In this document: positions 45,406 to 53,159 of the stretch, piece by piece
Layout: each line of letters opens with the position of its first letter
How positions within the stretch are numbered: the stretch's first letter is position 1
Assembly: GCF_000966285.1 (NCBI RefSeq)
Contig: NZ_KQ031391.1
Location: forward strand, 5,704,430-5,768,429
Origin: Pseudofrankia sp. DC12
GTDB taxonomy: Bacteria; Actinomycetota; Actinomycetes; Frankiales; Frankiaceae
Reading direction: 5' to 3'
Length of the DNA stretch: 64,000 nucleotides
Made by a program: the position numbers and the translations under genes
Notes under the pieces: generated by a model
What the model was told of the DNA's origin: nothing
Databases searched by the model: none
The model's input: only the letters and a program-made list of their open reading frames with translations

Positions 45406-47080
45406 GGATCTCCCGGAACACGTCGGAGAGGGAGACACCCGGCGCCGTGGCGTCGAACACCGCCCCGCCGGTGCTGGTCGCGATCTGGGTGAGCGCGGCC
45501 CGGTCGGCGTCGCCGAAGTCGACCGCGAACGTACGCACGCCCCGGACGTCCGGCGCCCGGGTGTTGTAGCGGGCCAGGAAGCCGGCCGAGTCCAGACCGC
45601 GGTTGTTCTCGCCGTCGGTCATCAGCACGATCGAGGTCAGCGCGCTCGGGTCGGCCTTGATCCCGGCGGCGGCCGTCGTGTAGGCGGCGTCCAGCGCGGA
45701 GTAGATCGCCGTGTTGCCGCCGGCCCGCAGCGCGGCGCCATAGTCGGAGATCGCCCTGAGGTCGGCCGATCCCGGGGTGGGGTCACTCACGGTGAACTGC
45801 CTGGTGGCGGTGACCTTGTCGTTGAACGTGATGATCGTGACCTGTTCGCGGGCGCGGAACCTGGCGAACCGCCCGGAGAGGCTGTCGTCCGCCCCGGTCA
45901 GACCGGTCAGCGCCTGTTGCAGGGCCGCCAGCCGGGGGCCCTCCATCGAGCCCGACGTGTCCAGGACGTAGGTCGCGCGGGTGGGCCGGCGGTACTGGTC
46001 GAGGTAGGCGGCCAGCAGCTGGTCGGCGACCTGCTCGGTGGCGGGGAACGGCAGCTCGGCCAGCGCGCGGGTACCGAACCGGGGGTCCAGGGGCACACTG
46101 GGCACCGCCGGGCGGCGGCTGGTCTGGTCCTGGATGCGGCGCTGTGCCTGCGGCGAGCGCAGCCAGCCCACCACTCGCGCGTACTCGTCGCGGCGGTTGT
46201 CGGCCAGCAGCGCCATCGGGTAGTCGGCGGTGATCACCCCGTCGCTCGGCCGGATGAGCGTCAGTGGCCCGGCGGTGCCCGAGTGTTGCAACGAGAGCAG
46301 CACCGACTCGTAGTTGATCATCGCGCCGACGCTGGCCGGCGCGGCCTTGACGAAGGCGTCCGTCAGCCAGCCCGAGCTGCCCGCGGTGAGCACCTGGCCG
46401 GAGAAGAAGCTCTTCAGCGCGTCCGGGCGGATGTCGGAGGCCTGTAGCGCGTCGGCCGTGCCGGCGAACGCCGCGGCCACCCCGACGAGCGCGGAGAAGC
46501 CGGAGTTGGACGCGGCCGGGTTCGTCATCGCGTACGTGAGCTGGCCGGAGGCCACCTTCGCGGCGATGTCGGCCCAGGTCACCTTCGTGTCGCCGGTCCA
46601 GCCGAACTGCGCTGCCAGCGGCGTGCGCACCCCGAGGACCACGGGGGAGAGCATCACCGGGGTGCGGGCCAGCTCCTTGGCCGAGCCGCCGGGCAGCAGC
46701 CGCAGGTAGCGGTCCGAGGAGAACCAGGCCGCGTCGGCGTCGGCGGTGCCGTGCAGGATGCGGTCGGCGCCATCAAGGGTCCCGGTGTAGCTCAGGGTCA
46801 CGGTGATGCCCGTGGCCTCCTTGAGGTCCGGCAGCAGCGGCTCGAGGTCGGACAGCTCCGACCCGGCGAGGATGCGCAGCGTCCCCGGCGTGCTCGGCGG
46901 TGGGCTGGTCGTGCTGGTTCCCTGGGCGCCGCTCGAACCCTGGGTGCAGGCGGCGAGCGCCATGGCCAGCAGGATCGTCACCGCTCCCACGGCCCGGGCG
47001 GTGCGCGTTCCCGACCAGGGTGCGGGTCGTCCGCGCCGCGCCGGCTGGTCGGCGCCGGCCGGGCGCGATGGCTGGCTCAT
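45392..47080 (-). CDS. Lipoprotein with solute-binding and vWA domains
   Basis: This is a 562-residue exported lipoprotein with a TM-like signal (VGAVTILLAMALAAC) and lipobox Cys45. Residues about 65-330 form a periplasmic-binding-protein fold (LRILAGSELSDLEPLLPDLK, ITVTLSYTGTLDGADRILHG, TYAMTNPAASNSGFSALVGV). Residues about 365-560 form a von Willebrand A domain with complete MIDAS start TYVLDTSGSMEGPRLAALQQ and later VLMTDGENNRG. Its ATG overlaps the upstream gene stop (ATGA). The combination suggests surface binding of a ligand or metal coupled to adhesion or assembly. No transporter permease is encoded nearby. Confidence 0.85.
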   Translation of the reverse strand: MSQPSRPAGADQPARRGRPAPWSGTRTARAVGAVTILLAMALAACTQGSSGAQGTSTTSPPPSTPGTLRILAGSELSDLEPLLPDLKEATGITVTLSYTGTLDGADRILHGTADADAAWFSSDRYLRLLPGGSAKELARTPVMLSPVVLGVRTPLAAQFGWTGDTKVTWADIAAKVASGQLTYAMTNPAASNSGFSALVGVAAAFAGTADALQASDIRPDALKSFFSGQVLTAGSSGWLTDAFVKAAPASVGAMINYESVLLSLQHSGTAGPLTLIRPSDGVITADYPMALLADNRRDEYARVVGWLRSPQAQRRIQDQTSRRPAVPSVPLDPRFGTRALAELPFPATEQVADQLLAAYLDQYRRPTRATYVLDTSGSMEGPRLAALQQALTGLTGADDSLSGRFARFRAREQVTIITFNDKVTATRQFTVSDPTPGSADLRAISDYGAALRAGGNTAIYSALDAAYTTAAAGIKADPSALTSIVLMTDGENNRGLDSAGFLARYNTRAPDVRGVRTFAVDFGDADRAALTQIATSTGGAVFDATAPGVSLSDVFREIRGYQ

Positions 47081-48213
47081 CCGCCTGTCCCCTGCTGGTA
47101 ATCCCGGCTGATGCGGTTGATCATCGTCTCTGAGATGTCCTGAGTCGGCGGGTCGACGACGTTGACCAGCTCGGGCGGCACGGTGATCGCCGCCTGCTTG
47201 GAGCTGCTGGTCATCCGAGCCACATCCGCCGTGCGGAAGCCGAAGAACGCGGCCCGATCCTGAAGCTCGGTGTCCGTCGTCAGCAACCGGCCGACGGCGT
47301 TGCCGGCAGCGGTCAGCGGGACGACCGTGTGCTTGGCGTAGATCGTCGGGCTGGGGTACATCAGTACCCGGTCCGGGGTGATCGACCCGTCCTTGGTGAA
47401 CTCACTGGCCCGGAACTGGGACTCGTAGATCATGACCATCGGCGTCTTGCTCATCCCGATCGACAGGTAGTCGTCGTACGGCTCCTGGGTCGTAGAGTCG
47501 AGGAAGCCTTGGCGCAGGAACAATGGCGCGAGGGTGTCGGCGAGTGCCGTCGCTCTCGCGGGGTCCGCGACCACGTTGTTGTCGTTGGCCACATAGGACG
47601 CCAGCGCGAGGTAGAGCGCGGCCGAGTTGGACGTCCGCACGTCCGTGGAGCTGATCAGGACCGACTTCTTGGTGTCGTAGCTCTGGTTACTACCCTGCAG
47701 ATCCGACCACCGGGTCCCCTGGTCCACGCGGCCGAGATAGGCCGCCATGTCGAGGAAGGCCGTGCCGCTCCTGTCGGTGTGGGTGACCTTGGCGGTGGCC
47801 AGCAGCTGCTCGATCGGCGTGAAGGTCGCGATCGCCATCGGAGTGAAGAACGGGGTGTAGCTGGGGCGGGTCACGTGGTTGTTCTTGCGGATCTGCTCGG
47901 CCTGGGTCGCGTTCGACGGGAAGGCGATGTCGTAGTTGGTCAGCTTCCGCTTGGCGATCTCCCGGGACCCGGCGGTGTCGACGACCAGCTTGTAGCCCTC
48001 GGTCGCCAGCCGGGCTGCGACCTTCGGGTCGTTGAGGTAGGGCGCGGTCTCGGACCCGGCCAGCACCCGCACCGTGGTGATCTTGTGCGACCCGCCGGAG
48101 CCGGACCCGCCGCCGACCAGCCGTGGGACGACGGCGAGGCCGATCACCCCGAGCACCAGCACCACGGCGAGCACCGGCCCCACCACGCGGCCGCTACGGC
48201 GACTCGTAGCCAC
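47077..48213 (-). CDS. Membrane-anchored solute-binding-like protein, first gene of the operon
   Basis: This 378-residue protein has an uncleaved N-terminal anchor (VGPVLAVVLVLGVIGLAVV) followed by a Gly/Ser linker and a binding-protein fold: VRVLAGSETAPYLNDPKVAA, YDIAFPSNATQAEQIRKNNH, FTPMAIATFTPIEQLL, VLISSTDVRTSNSAALYLAL and TPMVMIYESQFRASEF. It resembles molybdate/phosphate-type binding proteins and the N-terminal half of the next gene's product. The order SBP, SBP-vWA, XpaC-like with overlapping codons indicates a single transcript and probably one surface complex. Confidence 0.8.
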   Translation of the reverse strand: MATSRRSGRVVGPVLAVVLVLGVIGLAVVPRLVGGGSGSGGSHKITTVRVLAGSETAPYLNDPKVAARLATEGYKLVVDTAGSREIAKRKLTNYDIAFPSNATQAEQIRKNNHVTRPSYTPFFTPMAIATFTPIEQLLATAKVTHTDRSGTAFLDMAAYLGRVDQGTRWSDLQGSNQSYDTKKSVLISSTDVRTSNSAALYLALASYVANDNNVVADPARATALADTLAPLFLRQGFLDSTTQEPYDDYLSIGMSKTPMVMIYESQFRASEFTKDGSITPDRVLMYPSPTIYAKHTVVPLTAAGNAVGRLLTTDTELQDRAAFFGFRTADVARMTSSSKQAAITVPPELVNVVDPPTQDISETMINRISRDYQQGTGG

Positions 48214-48555
48214 CCGGCCGCCCCCTTGTCTGCTGTGGGGAAGGGCTCGGCCCTTCCCGGGACGCTGTCGCGCCCACTGACGTCTGCTCGATCATTTGAG
48301 GCGGATCGTGCCAGACAACGCGCCGGCCGGGATGTCCGGGAGACGACTCCGTTGGGCGTTGTCACCGGAAGTTCATGTAATCGCCCGCGCGGGCCGGCGG
48401 CAGGATGTCCGATCGGCCTGGGATGAGGCGATGGTGAGTGGGGAATGCTCGGGCATGTGGACCATCCGACGCAGTCTGGCGGCTCGCTCGCCAGCGGCGA
48501 GAGCCGGGTGTGCCAGTCCTGGATGGTTCTTCCAGCTCGATGAGGTCCGTTGCGA
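48214..48555. other. Divergent intergenic region
   Basis: These 342 nt separate the SBP operon from the YdcF-like gene and should hold both promoters. I see no repeat, RNA gene or recognisable operator. Confidence 0.4.
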
Positions 48556-49377
48556 ATGAGCCCAGCATTCCGTGCACTCGGCGGCCGTGTCCCGCGCGCC
48601 TCCGGCACCTCGTCCACCGCCGGGTCAGCCACCACCGGGTCAGCCACCACCGGGTCAGCCACCACCGTGTCGGCCGCCGTCGCGGACCCGCCCGGCGGCA
48701 CCCCACCTGAGCGCCGACGCCGGCCGAGGCTCCTGCGCGGCCTGCGCGCGCCCTGGTGGATGTGGGTGGCCCGCGCCGGGCTGGCCGTCGTGGCGGCGTT
48801 CGTCATCGTCTCGCTGGTGACCATCGGTGAGGTGTGGTGGGCTGGCATGCAGGACCAGCGGCCGCGGTCGGACGCGTTGGTGGTGCTGGGCGCGTCGCAG
48901 TACAACGGCCGCCCGTCGGAGGTCTTCCAGGCGCGGCTCGACCACGCGGCGGAGCTGTACCGGTCCGGCGTGGCACCGCTGGTGATCACCGTTGGCGGCA
49001 AGATTCCCGGCGACAAGTACACCGAGGCCGGTGTAGGCGCGACATATCTGGAAAAGCAGGGAGTGCCGGCAAGCGCGGTGCTCGCCGTGCCGGAGGGGCG
49101 GGACACACTGGAGTCGCTGGTGGCGGTCGCGGGGGAGATGAACACCCGCGGCCTGCGGCGCACCGTGATTGTGACCGACCGCTGGCACGCGCTGCGCTCG
49201 GTCGCCATGGCCCGTGACCTGGGGCTGACCGCGCACTGCTCGCCGACCGTCAGGGGCCCCGCCAACCGGGGCTTCCAGACGCAGGCGCGTTACGTCATCC
49301 GGGAGGCGATCGGCTACCGCTTCTACGAGATGTTCCATCGGGCGACGCCATCCGGCGCCAGCCGTCCCGCGGTCTGA
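48556..49377 (+). CDS. YdcF/SanA-like DUF218 membrane protein
   Basis: This 273-residue protein has a low-complexity N-terminus, one TM (WVARAGLAVVAAFVIVSLV) and a DUF218 domain: SDALVVLGASQYNGRPSEVF, YRSGVAPLVITVGGKIPGDK, EGRDTLESLVAVAGEMNTRG and TVIVTDRWHALRSVAMARDL. DUF218 proteins such as ElyC/SanA act in envelope polymer or lipid carrier homeostasis. The ATG at 48556 has a GAGG upstream. The N-terminus contains a Gly-Ser-Ala-Thr-Thr repeat described separately. Confidence 0.88.
   Translation: MSPAFRALGGRVPRASGTSSTAGSATTGSATTGSATTVSAAVADPPGGTPPERRRRPRLLRGLRAPWWMWVARAGLAVVAAFVIVSLVTIGEVWWAGMQDQRPRSDALVVLGASQYNGRPSEVFQARLDHAAELYRSGVAPLVITVGGKIPGDKYTEAGVGATYLEKQGVPASAVLAVPEGRDTLESLVAVAGEMNTRGLRRTVIVTDRWHALRSVAMARDLGLTAHCSPTVRGPANRGFQTQARYVIREAIGYRFYEMFHRATPSGASRPAV
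48625..48671 (+). repeat. In-frame 15-bp tandem repeat in the YdcF-like gene
   Basis: GGGTCAGCCACCACC is repeated three times with a related fourth unit, encoding GSATT GSATT GSATT V. The unit length of 15 keeps the frame, and copy number could vary between strains. Confidence 0.85.
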
Positions 49378-49744
49378 CCGTCGGTGAAACCCGGCGGGGC
49401 GATTTGGTGTCGGCCGCAACAAAGCGTTCTCGGGGACTGTTGCCCCGGCATCAGGTTGTGGTTCGCTGGTCACGGTACGCGGGACGCGTGTCGGAGGCCG
49501 GGACGCGGATTCCGCGCTGACGGCGCCGGTCGAGCGCGTCCCCGGCCGAGGGAGCCCGCCGTGCCGGAGCGGGGTGTGACGTAGACCCGTCGTCTCGGTG
49601 GGCCGGGAGCCGATCGCCACGCTGGTACGGTTCGGAATCGCCAGAACAGATCACCAAGAACAGATCGCAAGAGGCCGGACGGTTACGACGGCCGACGCCG
49701 GGCCACCGAGGACCCGTCGCGCGGTCGCGGTGGAGGAGGCAGGC
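49378..49744. other. Upstream region of transketolase
   Basis: These 367 nt lie between the YdcF-like gene and the transketolase start. The tkt frame is open from 49598, but those codons are poorly conserved in style and lack a ribosome site. Short GGGACGCG motifs occur at 49479 and 49500. No RNA gene is seen. Confidence 0.4.
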
Positions 49745-51616
49745 GTGGCAAGTCCCGTGTCCGAAGCGGCGGGCATCGCCGATCTGGAGACGGTCCGCGA
49801 GCTCGCGGCGCAGCTGAGGGTCGACTCGATCCGGTCCAGCACGTCGGCCGGCTCCGGGCACCCGACGTCGTCGATGTCCGCCGCGGACCTGCTGGCCGTC
49901 CTGGTCGCCCGTCACCTGCGCTACGACTGGGACAACCCCAAGGACCCGGCCAACGACCATCTGATCTTCTCGAAGGGGCACGCCTCCCCGCTGCTGTACT
50001 CCGTGTACAAGGCGGTCGGCGTGGTCAGCGACGAGGAGCTGATGACCGGCTACCGCCGGTTCGGCCAGCGGCTGCAGGGCCACCCGACGCCCGTCCTGCC
50101 CTGGGTGGACGTGGCGACCGGTTCGCTCGGCCAGGGCCTGCCCTACGGCGTGGGCGTCGCGATCGCCGGCAAGTACCTGGACAAGAGCCCGTACCGGGTG
50201 TGGGTGCTGTGCGGCGACAGCGAGATGGCCGAGGGCTCGATGTGGGAGGCCCTCGACAAGGCGCACGTGTACGGCCTGTCGAACCTGGTCGCGATCGTCG
50301 ACGTCAACCGGCTCGGCCAGCGCGGCCCGACCGAGCTCGGCTGGGACCTGGACACCTACGCCCGGCGCGCGGCGGCCTTCGGGGCGCACACGATCGAGAT
50401 CGACGGTCATGACGTCGACGCGATCGACGCCGCCTTCACCGAGGCTGACGGCTTCGACGGCCCGGTGGTCATCCTCGCCAAGACGATCAAGGGCGATGGG
50501 TTCAGCGAGGTCGCCGACCATGAGGGCTGGCACGGCAAGCCGCTGCCAGCCGACATGGCCGAGCGTGCCATCGCCGAGCTCGGTGGCGAGCGCAGCCTGC
50601 GCGTCCGCGGCCCGGTGCCCGGCCCGTCGCTGCCCCGCCCGGCCGCGCCGGTCCTGGGAACGGTCACCCTGCCGACCTGGGAAGTCGGCACCAAGGTGGC
50701 TACCCGAAAGGCCTATGGCGAGGCGCTCGCCGCCTTGGCCGCGCGCGGCGACGTCGTCGTCCTGGACGCCGAGGTGAGCAACTCGACGCACGCCGAGGAC
50801 TTCAAGAAGGTCGCTCCCGAGCGGTTCTTCGAGATGTACATCGCCGAGCAGCAGCTGGTCGCCGCGGCGGTCGGTCTCGGCGTGCGGGGCTACGTCCCGT
50901 TCGCGTCGACCTTCGCCGCGTTCCTGTCCCGGGCGTACGACTTCATCCGGATGTCGGCGATCTCGCATGCGAACATCCGGCTGTCCGGCTCGCACGCCGG
51001 TGTGGAGATCGGTCCCGACGGCCCGTCGCAGATGGCGCTGGAGGATCTGGCGTCGCTGCGCGCGGTCCACGGCTCGACCGTGCTCTACCCGAGCGACGGG
51101 CCAAGCACGGCGAAGCTCGTCGCAGCGATGGCTGACCTGCCGGGGATCAGCTACCTGCGCACCACCCGCGGCGCCTACCCGGTGCTCTACGGCCCGGACG
51201 AGCAGTTCGCGCCTGGTGGCTCGAAGGTGCTACGGCGCTCGGACTCCGACGTCGTCACGCTGATCGGCGCGGGCGTCACCCTGCACGAGGCGCTGGCGGC
51301 GGCCGACGTGCTCGCCGCGGACGGCATCTCGGCGCGAGTGATCGACCTCTACTCGCTCAAGCCGATCGACACCGCCACGCTGGCCGAGGCCGCGCGGGCG
51401 ACCGCCGGGCGGATCGTCGTCGCGGAGGACCACTGGCCGCAGGGTGGCGTCGGCGGCGCGGTGGCCGAGGCGCTCGCCGACGGCAGTGTGCCGCTGAAGC
51501 TGCGCCACCTGGCGGTCACCGAGCTGCCCGGCTCGGGCACCCCGGAGGAGCTCCTCGACTTCGCCGGCATCTCCGCCAAGCACATCGCCGCCGCCGCCCG
51601 CTCCCTGCTCGCCTGA
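49745..51616 (+). CDS. tkt: Transketolase
   Basis: This 623-residue thiamine-diphosphate enzyme transfers C2 ketol units in the pentose phosphate pathway. The GTG at 49745 has GGAGGAGG 4-5 nt upstream. Motifs are SAGSGHPTSSMSAADLLAVL, HLIFSKGHASPLLYSVYKAV, the TPP site LCGDSEMAEGSMWEALDKAH to IVDVNRLGQ, and the pyrimidine domain YIAEQQLVAAAVGLGVRGYV with FASTFAAFLSRAYDFIRM. The length and sequence style resemble the short, mammalian-like transketolase branch rather than E. coli TktA (about 660 residues). It is monocistronic, followed by a 51-bp repeat. Confidence 0.95.
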   Translation: MASPVSEAAGIADLETVRELAAQLRVDSIRSSTSAGSGHPTSSMSAADLLAVLVARHLRYDWDNPKDPANDHLIFSKGHASPLLYSVYKAVGVVSDEELMTGYRRFGQRLQGHPTPVLPWVDVATGSLGQGLPYGVGVAIAGKYLDKSPYRVWVLCGDSEMAEGSMWEALDKAHVYGLSNLVAIVDVNRLGQRGPTELGWDLDTYARRAAAFGAHTIEIDGHDVDAIDAAFTEADGFDGPVVILAKTIKGDGFSEVADHEGWHGKPLPADMAERAIAELGGERSLRVRGPVPGPSLPRPAAPVLGTVTLPTWEVGTKVATRKAYGEALAALAARGDVVVLDAEVSNSTHAEDFKKVAPERFFEMYIAEQQLVAAAVGLGVRGYVPFASTFAAFLSRAYDFIRMSAISHANIRLSGSHAGVEIGPDGPSQMALEDLASLRAVHGSTVLYPSDGPSTAKLVAAMADLPGISYLRTTRGAYPVLYGPDEQFAPGGSKVLRRSDSDVVTLIGAGVTLHEALAAADVLAADGISARVIDLYSLKPIDTATLAEAARATAGRIVVAEDHWPQGGVGGAVAEALADGSVPLKLRHLAVTELPGSGTPEELLDFAGISAKHIAAAARSLLA

Positions 51617-51635
51617 CCCAGCCCAGCTCGGACGA

Positions 51636-51686
51636 GACCTACCTGGTGGCTGACCGCGGGCTTTGCCCGAGGCCACCAGGTATGAC
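51636..51686. repeat. 51-bp inverted-repeat element, copy 4
   Basis: Arms GACCTACCTGGTGGC (51636-51650) and GCCACCAGGTATGAC (51672-51686) flank a 21-nt loop. It lies 20 nt after the transketolase stop. Confidence 0.85.
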
Positions 51687-51832
51687 TCGGCGAAGTCGAG
51701 CCGTCAGGCGAACCGCGACGGCCATCGTCGGACGAGCCCTGCCAGGACAGCTCGGCAATGATCTTCCCGGGGCGCCGGCTTCCCCTGCGCAGACGCCGAT
51801 CATCCGGCGGGCTGGGCGAGCTGCTACCCCTT

Positions 51833-51954
51833 GATCGAGAACTGCGCAGGGAAAAGTGGACAAATTTGGGTATGCAACGCCGTTTTGCCTGCGCAGCCAG
51901 TGATCAAGGCTTCTTGATGGGGCGTGAGGGCGTCTTGATCACTGGCTGCGCAGG
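51833..51954. repeat. MITE-like element with 21-bp perfect inverted repeat and an extra arm
   Basis: Positions 51888-51908 (including CTGCGCAGCCAGTGATCAAG) and 51934-51954 are exact reverse complements, with 25 nt between. A third, partial arm at 51833-51851 reads CTTGATCGAGAACTGCGCAG, in the orientation of the right arm. No coding sequence is inside. The TGATCA and TGCGCA cores are themselves palindromic. Confidence 0.8.
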
Positions 51955-52103
51955 GGACTTGGTGGGCCGAGCGACCGCCGCGACCCCGCGTGTCGGACCC
52001 TGGTCGAGACGTTGGCTCTCGGTGGGTTGTGATCAGTGCTGTCCGTGACCAGTCGACGGCCGGAAGGGCGATCAGGGCCGGCCGGCCAAGGGTCCGATCC
52101 GCT

Positions 52104-52118
52104 ACCACCAGGTAGGAC
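52104..52118. repeat. Isolated arm of the 51-bp repeat family
   Basis: ACCACCAGGTAGGAC matches the right arm consensus, but there is no partner arm 36 nt to the left or right. It is a half copy. Confidence 0.6.
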
Positions 52119-52149
52119 TCGTTGGGGAAGCCCCTCCAGCGGCACGCGC

Positions 52150-52282
52150 CCAGAGATCCCGACCCTGGACAGGCACCCGCCGCCGCACTTCTCCCCGCCC
52201 CGAACCACGTTGGGGAGGGCGCTAAGCGCCCGACCCGGCGGTCGGCCGAAGGGCGCTCCGCGCCCGGTTCCGGCCGACCGCC
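52150..52282. repeat. Dispersed long repeat, copy 2, ending in a long hairpin
   Basis: CCAGAGATCCCGACCCTGGA opens the copy and AGGGCGCTAAGCGCCCGA follows 60 nt later, in the same order and spacing as in the copy near 29963. It ends in a hairpin with 12-bp arms (GGCGGTCGGCCG and its complement, 52237-52282) holding an inner GGGCG/CGCCC stem. Confidence 0.55.
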
Positions 52283-52332
52283 CCCGACCCGGTCAAACCG
52301 TCCCGCGGGCGCTCCGCGCCCATTCGGGACGC

Positions 52333-52869
52333 TTAACCGTCGGCCGGCTTGGGGGACTCCATGAAGGTCATGTCCAGCAGGGTGATGTAGACCTGGTCCG
52401 GCTTCGGGATGTAGGGCAGCTTCTTCAGCGCCTGGTCCTGGCCGGCCGACTCGACGTTGAACTCGCCGTAGCCGAGGACCCGGCCCAGCGGGTCCCGGGT
52501 GTAGGTCATGTCGGTGATCGCCTTGAGCGGCATGGTCTTCGCCTGGCGCACGAACACGCCGGACACCTTGACCAGCCGCTTGTCGGTGATCATCAGGTGG
52601 TCCATGTGCCACTCGGTGATCCGCCAGAGCGCGCGCAGGATCATGAACAGCGCGATGTACCAAAGCAGCGTGGTCACCAGCGAGGCACCGTCACCTCGCA
52701 CCGACAGGAAGATGTTGACCGCCAGCGCGAGGACGACCGCGCCGACTGTCTCGGCGACGACGCGCAGCAGGACGGCCCAGTGCAGCCGCACCATCGACAC
52801 GAGCTGCTCCTGGGACGCCAGGTACTTCATGTCGCGGTTGGCCGGGTCAGGAAGCCGGAGTCTCACCAC
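52333..52869 (-). CDS. bPH2-type PH domain membrane protein
   Basis: This is a 178-residue protein with GTG start. Two TMs lie near residues 35-55 and 65-85 (VVAETVGAVVLALAVNIFLS; LVTTLLWYIALFMILRALWR). A bacterial PH domain follows: HLMITDKRLVKVSGVFVRQA, KTMPLKAITDMTYTRDPLGR, VLGYGEFNVESAGQDQALKK, LPYIPKPDQVYITLLDM. The family is widespread in actinobacteria and of unknown role. It may be transcribed together with the 51-residue protein gene just upstream. Confidence 0.88.
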   Translation of the reverse strand: MVRLRLPDPANRDMKYLASQEQLVSMVRLHWAVLLRVVAETVGAVVLALAVNIFLSVRGDGASLVTTLLWYIALFMILRALWRITEWHMDHLMITDKRLVKVSGVFVRQAKTMPLKAITDMTYTRDPLGRVLGYGEFNVESAGQDQALKKLPYIPKPDQVYITLLDMTFMESPKPADG

Positions 52870-52909
52870 GTCAACAGTCTCCCAGACCGGTCGAGGGCTC
52901 GGCGCGGGA

Positions 52910-53065
52910 CTAGAGCGCCGTCTGGGTGACGAAGTTGGACACTCCGTTACCGATGGACTGAAGGCCGTCGATGCCCTTGGTGATGATGCTGGCCGCGCTG
53001 TCAGGCTGGGTCACCACGAAGAAAAGCACGAACGCGATGATCAGATACTTGACGATGTTGTTCAC
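52910..53065 (-). CDS. 51-residue small membrane protein
   Basis: GTG at 53065 with CGGAGG 7-8 nt upstream starts a 51-residue protein, VNNIVKYLIIAFVLFFVVTQ then PDSAASIITKGIDGLQSIGN and GVSNFVTQTAL. It has one N-terminal TM and an amphipathic tail. It lies back to back with dgt and 40 nt upstream of the PH-domain gene on the same strand. The consistent ribosome site and composition support a real small gene. Confidence 0.7.
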   Translation of the reverse strand: MNNIVKYLIIAFVLFFVVTQPDSAASIITKGIDGLQSIGNGVSNFVTQTAL

Positions 53066-53159
53066 GGCGGGCCTCCGGGCCGAGATGTAAAGGTTGCGGC
53101 ACAAAGTATCGTCGTTGCGAGGCCCCTGGGGAGGCCAATCGCCCCATACGCTCGGCCTC

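Larger units (their letters stand above)
51617..52332. other. Repeat-rich gap between convergent tkt and bPH2 genes
   Basis: This is the longest gap in the window (716 nt). It holds the 51-bp element at 51636, the MITE-like element at 51833-51954, a half arm at 52104 and the long repeat at 52150. No gene is supported. Confidence 0.7.

Noticed and set aside
48572-48820. Direct repeats in 48.6 kb considered as a CRISPR-like array
   Set aside because: Units are 15 bp, contiguous, without spacers, and in frame in a coding region.
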